A stretch of DNA of 64,000 bases from Yamagishiella unicocca (Eukaryota > Chlorophyta > Chlorophyceae > Chlamydomonadales > Volvocaceae), in the NCBI GenBank assembly GCA_003116995.1, contig BDSL01000004.1, positions 2,480,001 through 2,544,000 of the forward strand, read 5' to 3'. Shown here piece by piece: positions 1 to 11,713 of the stretch (position 1 is the first letter of the stretch; each line of letters begins with the position of its first letter). The notes beneath the pieces were generated by a model, which did no database searches, was not told the origin of the DNA, and was given only the letters and a program-made list of their open reading frames with translations. The translations under genes were made by a program, and so were the position numbers.

Positions 1-1935
1 GTGGGGTTACTGATACGGTACTGCTTCACGTGAAGGAAGCACTTGCTTTGGGCCAGCGGGAAGTGCCCGTGGAGTGTCCCGGCCCTGACACCGCTTGCTT
101 GGGGCATAATGAACCTAGTGACCCCAGTCGGATGCAACATTGGCGAATGCGTAGCACGGCCAGCAGCCTGGATCGCGCGCACCGAGCCTGGGGTGTATTG
201 TTGCGGCCACGTACGCCTGTCCGTACGGCTTGACTAAAGGATTGGAAAAACGCACACTTGCGGGTGCTGTGTCATGCTGTGAAGGGCAGCTGCAGATGTG
301 TGCGTGCGTGTGTGTGGCGCAGTGCTGTCGGCGGGGCGTTTGGAGGGTTGGGAAAGATGTGCGCCTGCCGGTGGGGACATCCTACGGACCTGCGTCGTTG
401 CGTCAAGCCGTCGGGGGCGGATTGGATGGTCAAATACCAATGGTATTACGGGGGGCAATGTACGACACATTAAGGTGCATGGCACCCCCGGGGGGGCGGG
501 GGGTGCTCAGGAGGAGCAGGCGGGGGCGGGGAAGACACGTGCGGAGGAGACATTGGCAAAATGCAGGAGCAACCCCGGCTGGGGTTTCCGGCTATCCGGC
601 GTCCGTGTTATGTAACATGCAAATCGCGCCGAGTTCCTTGGTGCGCGCTTTGCGAGCTCGCGGCGCACTCTGTGCAGCCCTTGCTTTCCGCATCGACATT
701 CCATGTCCGATAGAATGTCTGATACCGGGTACAGCGGGCGGCCCTGTTCCAGCACTCCCAGCATCACGCCATTCGACCTGCTTCGGATGACATTGTGCGC
801 CGCCTCGCTATATGCCGGCAGCGCTAGCCAAGGCCCTCCAATGCGCGATGTCGTGACGCAATGCCGGCCTGGCGCTCCGCCGTACTCAGTGTGTGTACTA
901 TTGTGTTGCCTGCATACGGGGATAGCCCGAGCCAGGACTGCGTCACGACAGCGGGGCGCGGCTTTGGCATCCTGCCGCGGATGCTGGATGGCCCTGCCCA
1001 GTGAGTCGCCCTGCATCAACACGGTAATGTTCTGCATCCGGGCTCGGGCGGGTCCGGGTTTCACCGCATCTCGCTCTAGCAAGTCCCCACATGTCCAGCC
1101 GCCACACCAAGATTTTATTAAACTGCGCGGAGCCCTTGTTTACGTTCATCTGGGTTTGTCTAGGCAGAGCCTGGCCATAGTAGCCGGGGTAGATACCGAT
1201 ACAGCAAAATGGGTCGACGCTCGACCTCCGCGTTTCGTTACCTCGACTAAAGTTCTTCAGCATGCGTCTCCATCCGCACGTGTGTACCAAACGCTTTCCC
1301 CATCGGCTTTCCTAGTCAGTGCGGACCCACGGGTTTTCTTACCGTAACCCGCAGCCGTCCCCAGTATGAAAGATTTCCAGGTATGCAACAGGCTCAAGAG
1401 CCCCGTGGTGTGCGGGCAACGATCCTCGATCCAGCAGATCCGTACAGGGCATAGGCAACAGCGCATCTTACGTAATACTTCAACACATGCTGTCACAATA
1501 GTGAAACGCATCGCCACATCGGGTCCGCCAGTTACAAAACAACAGAAAAGTACATTGTTGCCGCATGCCAGACGTCGCTTCCAGATCCTTATCTTCATTT
1601 GTGCCGCTTGCCTGAGGTCGCGACTATATTCATTACTTTGCATATTGTACAACCTGTAACTGACGAACCTCACATGCCAAGCGCGTCTAATAAGAAGAAA
1701 CACGATAGACTCGTTGTTGACGTAAAACTACGGTGCTTACCCATTTCCCTGGGTGATCCGTACAAAGTCAAGGCTCGGGCGGCTTTTGCAAGGCGCACAA
1801 ACGCCACACGTTTCACGACCGATTTATGATCGTGCAATACCGTAATTAAGTGTCACAGCTGCAAATTATGGACGGATGGCAGTAGGCGACGGCCGGCAAG
1901 AAAATTTCGTCTAATAGCCTCAACGAGGCGACAGG
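1..1935. other. Region with no gene recognised
   Basis: No exon could be supported. Open frames exist on both strands, for example about 190 codons on the minus strand around 507-1082, but they show no family motif, no consistent splice phase and no codon bias like the genes further in. The right end should contain the promoter and 5' UTR of the DUF1990 gene whose start codon is at 1936. Confidence 0.5.
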
Positions 1936-4900
1936 ATGGTACTCCTCGCCTTATGGCGACCTAGCATTGCAGAAGAGCAACGCGTCAAGTTGGACAGCTC
2001 CCGGTGCGGTAGGCCACCAGTCGCGGGCGACAACGAATCCTCCTTTACGCAGACGCAACAGAGGCGCAAAAGCCGCAGGACCTCCGCTGAATAGGAATCT
2101 TCTCTTCACACAGGAAGGAGCTAAACTACTCCCTTGCGGGCGCCACTCGGGATACCCAGACAGTACAGAAGCTAGGTCGGCGTGGATGGGTCATTGATTC
2201 TGTCTCTGTACAGGTAAGGCAGATGGGAGGTTCAGCCGCGGCGCACAAGAGGCCAGTCGCAAGGCGGCAAACGGCTGCGGCGGTATCGACGGGCTGCCCA
2301 TGGTTGAGGACTGGGCCCAAGGTGCAAGGGCCAAAGCGGCGTGTACTGTTCCAATCTTTGAGTAGCGCTCCTCCCTGTGGAGCCCTGAGCGCGATTCACT
2401 TCGTTGGCGGGTTGTTGCCGTCCCGGCTCGGTCGTAGCGGTGACGCGGCAACAGCATAGCCCACGCTGACGTCCGCCCTTGAGCTTGAGCCCCTGCCTGC
2501 CGCCCTCCGGTTGACATTTCGGTTTTCCAAGCACGCGTCCGATGAAGGGGCCCCGCTGGTACGCGGCCCGGCCGCGCGTACGGACCCACCAATACTCAAC
2601 CGCCAACTTCTCCTGCCGTACGCCAGTGTGTCACGGCGACGCACACGCACACCTGTGCACACGCGCACGCTCGTGTTCCAATATCGGATCATACATGCCT
2701 GCTGGCAGCCAGCTTAGGGCACGTCGCCTGCTCGCTAGCCGGCCGAACCCCGGGGGGCTTTACTCGGCAGCCAGCTTAGGACACGTCGCCTGCTCGCTAG
2801 CCGGCCGAACCCCGGGGGGCTTTACTTCCTCCTGCTCCGTATCCATCGCTACACCAACAGCCCCGCATACATCTCCTCGCCTAGGCGTCACGAACGTACG
2901 CGATGATCGTTTTCAAACTTACCACTTCCTACTCCCTCGCCGTCATGCACGCCACGGGCTGCAACCTCTTTCATTCGTCTTCCGCAGGTGGGGACGGGCC
3001 AGCGTGCCTTCCAAGCTGCGACGGCCTGCCTGAAGCGCTGGGGGCACTTCCAGCTGGGGTGGACGGGCGTGGACCCGACCAGCAGCACTGAGGAGGGGGC
3101 GCTGGTCGCCGTCACGTCCAGCACCTTGTTCCTGTGGACCTGCAACCCGCTGCGAGTAGTGTAAGTCCGCTCGAAACGAGGCGCAGGCGGCGGTGGGGCA
3201 AGGGGGCGGGGCGTTCGGTTTTGCGGCACGCACAAAAGGGAAGCCCTGGGCACCATGTTGTGGTTGGGAAGGAGTCGGACGTGTAGGATTGGAGCTTTCC
3301 GCTCGCGATGCTTCCACTTCGAGACGCACACGTCCGACATCCAGCAATTCATCGCCTGTGGGCGGGAAACGTCGTCTACGATTGGAAACGGCAAAGCACC
3401 CTGCCCCCATCACCATCTGTGTGCGCGAACGCGCGAACGCGAAAGTGCTCGGGAGGCGTGCTCGCTGCTTTGTAGACCGAGCGGCCTTGGGTTCCGGTAC
3501 CGGTGCTAGCAAAGACCAACGTACAAAACAGGCGAGAGCCAGTGCAGTGTGTTGCCGGCTGGCAGCTGAGCACGTGAGCTGCCCTGGTGGCTCTGCAAGC
3601 CCTGACTACGTTGGACACTATGTCATGGATGTTCTTCCAGGCATCGAAGCGCCCAATGTGCGAGACATAGGCCCGCCCAACGGGCCACGAGACACGTGCG
3701 TCCGGGAAACCTCGGGGGTTTTGAGAAGAAAAATCCGCGAATCCACGGCCGACAAACCGAGGCGGTGAAGGTGATGATCCGGGAAACCCCGGGGGTGCAC
3801 CGTGCAGCGCCGACGGCAACCTACACCGAATGCGAAGGTCCGATGACACAAAAGTGAATTGTTAAGTATGTCCTACGTCGTATCCTTAACGCATAACCGA
3901 GACATAATTCCGACAGCTGAGTCAGCGACGTTTCTGGGAAAGGGATTCAGCGGCACACCACAGTGGACGAAGGGTCTCTGCGGGCTCCTAGGGCATAACG
4001 ACTTGTGAAAGGGAGAGCTCGGCAAGCAATCCCATCAGACTGATGATAGAAAGGGCGTTGCAGTGTCCATCAAGCCCAAACGAAACCAGGACAAGAAGAG
4101 GGGTCCACGCCTTGGCCTCACCATATGAGCGCAAGGACTGAACCCAGCAGACGCCCCGTAGGACACAGGAAGGCCCCGGAAGGCACAAAGACGCCACCCT
4201 GCCCCCAGTCGTGAACATGGCCGCTGCATACGGGAAGCACGGACCATGCGGCACAATTTTATTTCTTTGCCGTGGCCTCACTCAAAACGTATGTTGCCGT
4301 AGCCATTGCTGCGCCTCAGTAAGAAGCGTAGGCTTCTCGGTACGAGAAGGCGGGTTCTTGGACGAAGTAGTGTAGTTGTATTTGTCGTACTCATCGAGGT
4401 GGTATATCGCTCCTTGGAAGTCTCTTTACGGCTATTCGCCGTGTTGTGACCTTCGGTTCATCTTTTGTTCCCGCCTCTCCCACCCTGTTTTTCGGCGCGC
4501 GCGCCCCCAACCACTGAGCCTGGACCGCTCGGTGGTTGAGAGCCTAGGTCACGGCCGGCCACTGGTCCAACTTAAATAATGGGTATGGGGGGTCAGGGCA
4601 AAGTTAAGGTCAAGCCGACTAGCGGGGCGACCTGGGGAGCACCAAGCCGACCAGCGGGGCGGTGCACGGCCTGGGTTTTTCGGTGTTTGTAGCAGTTGGT
4701 CGCAGTAAAAGTAGCTGTTGGGTAATTGTGTCGTCAGGGTCTTCGGTTAGCCGCCGGTGGCATCGCCGCTGGGGTTTCCTTTAGTGTTATTACAGTGTAA
4801 CGAATGAGGACAAGAAGTGTGGATAACGCACACCGCGCGCGGCTGACGTTAGCAGGTCTTACAAGCCTGGTTTTGCAGCTCGCGGCTGCTCTGGAGGCAC

Positions 4901-7900
4901 GATCCTGACAGAATCGGCTGCAGTGAAGAGGAAACGGCGCGTGCACGGCAGAGCTGACGACATTTACAAAAGTTGGAAGGCGACCTGGAGCGTAGTGGAT
5001 TGCTTTCCTTTCACGGCGACTTATCAAGCAAGGCGATGAGGCGTTAGTGACCACGTTACTTAATTAGGGGGGGCAGATGCACCCAGGTCATCAGTTTCTT
5101 TTCGGGCTCGTTAGCTGAGTTTGCAGAACGTTGCAGGACGTCTGGATCGTGGAGCGGTGGATAGTCGCCCGTGATCGTTAATGTGGGGTTCTTTCGTTGT
5201 GACTCGAATCGTCGGCGTCCATAACAAGAGGATATAATAGCACGATAATATTATAACATCGGTATCGTCTTAATAGCAATTGTACGATGTTACCGCATGA
5301 AAGCGGGAGCTGAATCTGGGCGAACCCAGGACGAGAAGAAGGGTTCATGACCGTCGCCTCGCTATAAGCGAGCTGGGGCTGAACCTAGCAGACGATGAAG
5401 TGCGACCGACGGCTACGTATATGTTTCCGTTTCCCTGATGTATAAATCGGAATGATGGCGGGCGCAATCGAAGCCCTCTTAGGCAGGAAGTCCCTTTGAG
5501 TTGGATCGCCGTCCCGGGCTCAGTGGTGTCAGATCGTACATGCCGTAGAAATAGGGGACAAGCAATCAAAACAACGTGCGAAAATCGAAAGCGTGCCAAA
5601 GCCCTAAATAATGCTTGCGCCGTGTCACATCATTTCGTCAGTGTTATCCCGTCACATAGTTTGTTCATTGTGCAGCTCTCTCGTGTGACAGCCGGCATCG
5701 GCTAGCAAAAGTTGGCTGAAACTAATAACGTTGAGGCGAAATTTGCCACAGATTCGCGGTAAACAGCCTGTCGGTAGGCGTCGGGTTGTGCGCTGCCTAT
5801 CGGGGCCGCTGCTGGCGGGACGCTACTCCCTCCCTCCTTCCCTCTCCCCTATTCCCCTATGCGGAGAATGGCGCTCCTGGTATGCGCATGAGATCCTGCT
5901 CTTGGGTTGAGCAATGACATATATATCTTGGGCGCGGCGGGATGACGATGCAAGGAGACCCCCTGTGCGAAGAAAAATCCTTTCGAGAGAGACGTTTGGA
6001 GGTGCATGCTGGATAACTTAAATTACCAAATTTTAAGTCCGAGGTCATACGTCGATGGAGTTGTGGGCCATGTTGTGTTGTTTTATGTGGGCACCTCACC
6101 GTGCGCCCAGAGTGGGTTTGGAGTGTTAGCAAGCAGACATGCGTCTCCCATACCGCTCGCCAGCCCTTCACCAACGCGGTGCGCGGCACCCACACATCAA
6201 CCAAGATCGCACGCCCTCCAACCCCAGGTTTCCTCGCCAGCTCCAAACCAAGTAGTCTCGCCGCCTCTCAGAAGCATGTTCCAAACACTTGTCTGGCTAG
6301 TGTTGTTCCTCTTCCTCCTATGTCTTGTAAACGGGCCTTCTCGCCACGCCCTCCTGGGCCCGCTCATGCGCCCGCAGGTACTCCGTACAAAAGGACCCGC
6401 CCCCCCTCCGGCTGCCCTGTGAGTGCGGCGACTGTGCCGCGTGTGCACTCCTTAGCGGCGGGGCGCGTCACGGCAGGAGGCTGGTAGCCTGGGCCCCATC
6501 CCATGTTCGGGCTGCGTTGCCTCCGTCGGCATTGCGCCGCAGACGCCAGGCAGACGATGAGAGGAGGGCCACGGGTTTGATCCGGGGCCCGTCGGGGTCG
6601 AACCGGCGTCCAGACCCCTGCGCGCTACGTCACGCGCTGCGCTGCGCTGCCGTCCCCGTCCACCAGCTGCATTCGTCCGCGCACCCCGTCACCGCCCTCG
6701 CGGGCCCCTCGTTAGCCAGGAGGCAGTCCCAGCAGCCCCCCTCGCATGTCTAGTGCATACCGATATTTCCATATGAGGCTTCTCTAAAGTCAGGCCCTCC
6801 CTACGCAGCGGGGCATATACCGTATCCCTTAGCAGGACTATGACACTCTGCTCTTAGACTCGTTCAAAGCCGTGTATAGTCAGCAACATGCACCCTACGA
6901 ACCTTCACAACGTAACTGCCGGTCGCGAACTTAATACTGGCCTTCTTGCACTTCTAATCACACGCGACGACACACTTACGCCCATCCACGTGTTGGTGCC
7001 ACCCCGCTGCTCCCCCTCGCACCGTGTCGGGCTTGCTCGCAGGGCAGCCCAGGACGCCGCGCCGCTTCGCGTTCGCACATGGCTGCCTTGAGGGCCACAT
7101 GCTTACAGGAGAGGAGCGCTTCGGCGTTGAGATGCGACCGGATGGAACCGTTTGGTGAGGGACTGCCTGCCAGCCTTGTTTTGTCTGCGCAGTTAAATAG
7201 CAAAAACATGTCTGCACAGTGAGCAGCAACCACACGTACGGTGTGCGTGGTTAACAGCAACGACGCAGGACGGTGTGCGTAGTTGGCAGCAACGACACAA
7301 ACCACTACCACGCTCGAACGGACACACCTGCTAGGGAGAGAGAGCCGCACGTTGGCGCTGCGGCGCACCTCGGCAAATTCGAGGCAACATGCCAGCATAG
7401 GGGTCTCCGCGATGCGCTACCCACCGCAGCTTGCTAATTCCGAAACCATTGAGCACGGCAAACGAACCTCACTCTTGCGACAGTGCACATAAAAAGCGTT
7501 CCACCAGCACATCACAATAACCTCAGAACGTAAGCCGACACATGTAGAAGAGCAGCCGCTACACGCTTTGGCTGGCCCCAACGAAGGGGGTATCCGCATC
7601 TCGACCGTTCCCACTGTACAATTCTTCTGCTTAACAAAGCATGCGCTATCCAACCGCCTTATGGCGGAGATAAAAAAAGTCCCCAAACTACTGATGGATG
7701 CCGTACGGGCCCGGGCACAACTTCACAACCCAGCACCCCTTGCAAAACCAGCATCCTCGAATTCAAACTGTTTCTGGACACAATAACATGCTGTGCTCTA
7801 GGCACCAACTACCAAGGCTCGCCACAACATACCACTGGTGCACCGAAAACGTTTGCGCAACCTACCCGCAGCAGCACGCGCAAGAACCCCCACCCGCAAC

Positions 7901-8150
7901 CGGATGCGCTCGCTCAAGCGCCGATAAGGCACCTTCCCCGTTATCCCATCCGCCACCAAGCCGACTATGCTCCACTCGCCCCGGAACCGCCTGTGTCGCC
8001 ACCCGCAGGTACGACATTCTGACCTTTTCGAAGCCAGTCCATCCCTTGGCGGTGGCATTCTTTCCATTGACCCGGCACTTCCAGAAAAAGTTTGGATCCG
8101 AATCCGCCAAGGCAGTGACTGCAGCGGTGGCCGAAGCTACCAGAACCTGA
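1936..8150 (+). CDS. DUF1990 family protein, five exons
   Basis: Exons 1936-2003, 2114-2213, 2988-3160, 7053-7154 and 8009-8150 join in phase to about 194 codons. Every junction has GT/AG ends. Family marks, in order, are an N-terminus like the plant members (MVLLALWRPSIAEEQ), LNYSLAGAT, VGTGQRAF, RWGHFQLGW, LWTCNPLRVV, GHMLTGEERFGVEM and a C-terminus YDILTFSKPVHPLA followed by a basic Gln/Phe-rich helix. DUF1990 proteins are widespread in plants and bacteria and have no firmly established activity. Plant members are about 200 residues, so the length fits. The join between exons 3 and 4 lacks the usual few residues after RVV, so a very short exon in the 3.9 kb intron, or a different acceptor near 7053, remains possible. 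Exons 1, 2, 3 and 5 are the most secure. Confidence 0.82.
2704..2826. repeat. Two-copy tandem repeat, unit about 62 bases
   Basis: Two nearly identical copies lie head to tail in intron 2 of the DUF1990 gene. Both end in a G-rich stretch followed by CTTTACT. They differ at only one or two positions, so the duplication is recent. Confidence 0.85.
4063..4230. repeat. Dispersed repeat family B, copy 1
   Basis: Contains the blocks ACCAGGACAAGAAGAGGGG, GGCCTCACCATA and CAGCAGACGCCCC. The same blocks recur in the same order, with divergence, at 5318-5400, 12343-12470 and partly at 12479-12600. Probably fragments of an old transposable element. Confidence 0.6.
5318..5400. repeat. Dispersed repeat family B, copy 2
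   Basis: Shares CCCAGGACGAGAAGAAGGGT, a GCCTCGCTATA block and the AGCAGACG block with the copy at 4063. It is shorter and more diverged. Confidence 0.5.
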
Positions 8151-9194
8151 GGGGCCCTCGAAACGGAAGATGCTGTCACAACCGACAACGCCCAGTGCCG
8201 ACCCGCACAATGCGGAGTTCCCTGAGGTTACGTAACCGCTCAGGCCCACAGGGCCCTACAACTACTTGACAACAACACCGTAAAACGAGGCGGCTACGAT
8301 ACCTCTGCAGGCACTAAAACCACAGGGCTGGAACGCGACATGACCTGGGGGCTGCATCCGTGTAACGGTTGTGCGCTTCTGCCGCGCCGGCAATTCCGTG
8401 CTTCGTTTCCATGCGCATGACAACAGTGCAGAACACCATCAGGAGCCAGCTACCGTTTATCGCAGCGAGAACGCATCGGGACCATCGGTTGTGAAACTGG
8501 ATCGAGACCAAACCAGCGAAAGCCATGACAAATTAGAGCGAAGATCGTCCAAACGGGAAGCCGAACCAGGCCCCACTCGCTTCGAATCCCTCAAAGTTCC
8601 CCCCACCATACCTCGCACTCGCGAGCGGCCTGCCCAACCACATTGGCTTTTGTATTTCCCACGGGACAGTAACCTACTACTAAAGTACGCAAATCGGGTC
8701 TGAAAGATGCAGAAACTTCCAGAAGCGTGCATATTGTGGCGCATCGTGTGGTCCCAGTTCACTCACGCTCCCTCCGCTGCATTGGCATTAAAAGCTAGCC
8801 CACATCCATAGCCGGCTAGCACTCCTTTGCTGAGCTGCCGCCTCATCGGAGTAAAATCACCTTACTTCCCGGCAGCGAACACAAATAGCGCGCCTCTCAC
8901 ACACATCAGACCGGCACGCCGCCTCCACATGGCCGCCCATTATCGCACATGGAATCTCACGCTCTTGCTGTAAGGACAAAAGTGCCAGAGGTCATGGGTG
9001 TATTTAGCATAACAAAAGTATCCGAGGACCGTGGCTTCGCATGCACCGAGCGAGGTCTAACCATTGCCGCCGCCAAGAACAGGTGCGAGCATTCCCCACA
9101 TCTTCATCCCCGCCCACCCCTCCCACGAAAATGTGACCCACTGTCCGCGTCCACTTTGCACGCGGACCACTCATTCCTGTGTGCCGACACACAC
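8151..9194. other. Convergent 3' intergenic region
   Basis: Lies between the ends of the plus-strand DUF1990 gene and the minus-strand kinase-fold gene. A TGTAA motif near 8362, about 210 bases after the DUF1990 stop, is a reasonable volvocine polyadenylation signal. No exon was recognised; the open frames on both strands have no family features. Confidence 0.5.
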
Positions 9195-11713
9195 TCACAA
9201 GCCTCGACGTAGCGGAGGCGTCCCCTGCTGCGGGTTCATCAGCCACAGCGCCAGCCAAGCTGCCGCCTCGGCGTTATCGCTCAGCGGGTAAACCACATCT
9301 GCTGTAGGCACGCCGTCCTTTATGACCTCCAACAGGTACTGCATGAAGAGCGTGCCGTCTGACAGCATGGGCCCTGTTGTTAGGGTTTTCAGGGTGTCGG
9401 GGACGTCTAATAGAGCTCAATGAAGCGGGTGTCTGCCAGCCGCGGCTTAGCAGGCGGGCGCATAGATCGGTCGCTCGGTGTGTCTAGATATAAGGCATCT
9501 CGCCAGCAAAATAAGTAAGCATCAGGCGACAGGGCGGACCAGGCAAGAGCGAAGCGCTGATACAGTGCCGTTTTTGTGTTCCGTGTTTTTTTGTATTCCG
9601 TGTTTATCTTCATATAAATATTTCATTGTTTGCCAGGTTTTATTTAATGATACCAGCTGCAGCTGGTTTGGGCGGGCTCGCTTTGGGTTGGCTAGACAGC
9701 GAGGGGGGCGCGGCTGGACAATTAAGGAGGCAACGGGGCTTCCCGGGGGCCACTAGAGGGGCCCACGGGAGCGGGCCACAGGAGGGGGCCAGCCCGACTG
9801 CCGGCGCAAGTCCATGCGAGCGACAGGACACCCACACAGCCCGCACACAGCAATCCGAAGGGGTTGGTGACCTCCCTCCTGCAGGGGCCCCCCGGCAGCC
9901 CGCGCCACCTAACGCGGTTTCCGGCGCTCTCCCTCACGCACCCGCGAGCACCAGGTTGAAGGGCTGGCGCGAGCGGTCCATCCCTAGTTTGAGCACCACC
10001 GCCTTGATGGCGCGCAGCAGTTCTCCGACCGCGTGCCGCAGCAGCGCATCCGCCACCGAGTCCCCACGGGAGGCGCAGTCCAGGACCAGCCTGGCCAGTC
10101 CCGCAACGCCGGAGACGCGTGCGTGGATGGACTGGTGGCTGCGAGCCCACCTGCGGTGGGGACGGGGTGCGGGGGGGGGGGAGTTACCACAAGCACCGGC
10201 CATGGCGTCATGCCCGGTGATCGTGGTGGTTGCGATGGTGGACCGGACACGCTGACACCCAAACCTCGAAGGGCCCCCCATCAATCGTCGGGCGTGGATT
10301 CGCGGATTCTTTCAGAGAAGCCCCCATCAATTGCTTCACTGCACGGAGAGCCGGACTGAAGACGACGTAGCTGGGCCACTACGGCACGGAGTGTTGGACT
10401 GAAGACGACGTAGCTGGGCCACTACGGCACGGAGTGTTGGACTGAAGACGACGTAGCTGGGCCACTACGGCACGGAGTGTTGGACTGAAGACGACGTAGC
10501 TGGGCCACTACGGCACGGAGTGTTGGACTGTAGGCGACGTAGCTGGGCTTCTTCCCCTCCAAACCACGCCCACGCCAAACTGGTATGGGCTGGTCTAGGC
10601 TGCGGTCCTCGCACCCAAAGACTCGGGCTCCCTACCTGATCAGGTCCTCCGCCCGCTGCACGCCAAGATGACGGTACACCGCGTTGACAAGCAGGGTGTC
10701 GGCACCGCGGCCGTCCTGGGCCCGGCTGACAGCTGACAGGGCACGCAGACCCACGTCGTAGGCGCAGCCTGCGTCGCGGCATTGGGACGTGTCGTTTGTC
10801 ACGTGGGTGCGCCGCGGCATTGGGACGTGTCGTTTGTCACGTGGGTGCGCCGCGGCATTGGGACGTGTCGTTTGTCACGTGGGTGCGCCGCGGCATTGGG
10901 ACGTGTCGTTTGTCAAGTGGGTGCGCCGCGGCATTGAGACGTGCATTGGGACGTGTCGTTTGTCACGTGGGTGCGCCGTACGTAGCAAGGCATGGCCGCC
11001 ATGTTGCGCCACTCACCGCCGTCGCTGAAGACAGGACCCCACCCGGACGCAGCTGCCGTCCGCCTGTCGGCTACGGCCCCGTAAGCCCGGCTGCTGTCCA
11101 CGCCTGCGACGAGGACGCAGCCGAGCAGTGGCCCTCCCGTTCCCGAGACGAGGGCGATGGCCGCGCTATTGTAGACCAGGATCTGCGGACATGGGCATTT
11201 GTTTGGAGATACGATGCGCCTAAGAAATTGAAACGCGGCGCTGGTACAACGGGTTCCGCGCCTTACTCCACGCGAGGTCCCACCTGCACGGAGGAGGGTA
11301 ACAGCCTCCTGACCGCAGACCTAATGTTTGATTCGGAGTCCTCTCCCAAGTCCGCGGCCGTAGTACCAACGCATACAGCTGCGATGGACTGCCAAGGGTT
11401 AGCTGTGGCTTGTCCAGATGGCGCTGCGGTCTGCGATATCAGAGCGTTTAACGCCGCATGTAACTCTGCCGCAGCTGCATCCGCCTGAGCGACTGTCAAA
11501 AGGTCCCTGAATGAAAGGGACCGAAAGTCGTGCCGAAGCGCTAAACGGTTTCGTTGGGCGAAGCGCGGCAACCACTAGACCGCCATCCCGGCTGCCCGCT
11601 TCTTACCATGCGAGCGCTGACTGGCTCTTGTGTCGACCAAGGACATTTCGGTCATCATCCAAGGCAACGCAAGTAATTGAGCCCGAAACAGCCTCCACCC
11701 CCAACACCACCAT
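9195..11713 (-). CDS. BadF/NAGK-fold protein, probable pseudokinase
   Basis: Minus-strand exons 11713-11607, 11506-11284, 11182-11017, 10768-10636, 10150-9942 and 9373-9195 join in phase with GT/AG borders to 338 codons, the usual length of N-acetylglucosamine kinase. The fold is recognisable throughout: VLGV start, a helix ending SVQ before ILVYNSAAIAL, GCVLVAG, ASGWGPVF, AYDVGLRALSAV, a helical domain ARVSGVAGLARLV, NLVLAGGPML and a C-terminal AEAAAWLALW. The family phosphorylates sugars or activates CoA esters with ATP. Here the DGGGTK phosphate loop is EAVSGS (residues 7-12), the catalytic Asp is Ser116 (YNSAA), the second phosphate loop GTGS is GVDS (137-140), and GDEGS reads SDGGC. ATP-dependent catalysis therefore looks lost. 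The gene itself is not broken: no stops or frameshifts. Two introns hold minisatellites. Confidence 0.8.
10353..10542. repeat. Minisatellite, 43-base unit, about 4.4 copies
   Basis: Units starting GGACTGAAGACGACGTAGCT repeat with almost no variation in the intron between exons 4 and 5 of the kinase-fold gene. Confidence 0.9.
10774..10978. repeat. Minisatellite, 38-base unit, about 5 copies
   Basis: Units built on CATTGGGACGTGTCG and TTTGTCACGTGGG fill most of the intron between exons 3 and 4 of the kinase-fold gene, starting a few bases from the exon 4 acceptor. Confidence 0.9.

Larger units (their letters stand above)
3161..7052. other. Long intron 3 of the DUF1990 gene
   Basis: At 3.9 kb this is much longer than the other introns in the window. 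It contains two copies of a dispersed repeat (about 4063-4230 and 5318-5400) and a diverged copy of the intronic element described under findings (about 5960-6035, minus orientation). Open frames inside it show no recognisable domain. A small coding exon could be hidden here. Confidence 0.5.

Noticed and set aside
507..1082. 191-codon minus-strand frame near the left edge
   Set aside because: Some stretches look protein-like, but no family, start or splice context could be established.
8570..8600. Second tRNA-like T-arm (TTCGAATCCC)
   Set aside because: The surrounding bases do not form a cloverleaf.
9626..10255. 209-codon plus-strand frame
   Set aside because: It is antisense to exon 5 of the kinase-fold gene and its flanking intron.
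10353..10978. CRISPR-like regularly spaced repeats
   Set aside because: The units abut with no unique spacers, and the arrays are in introns of a eukaryotic gene. They are minisatellites.
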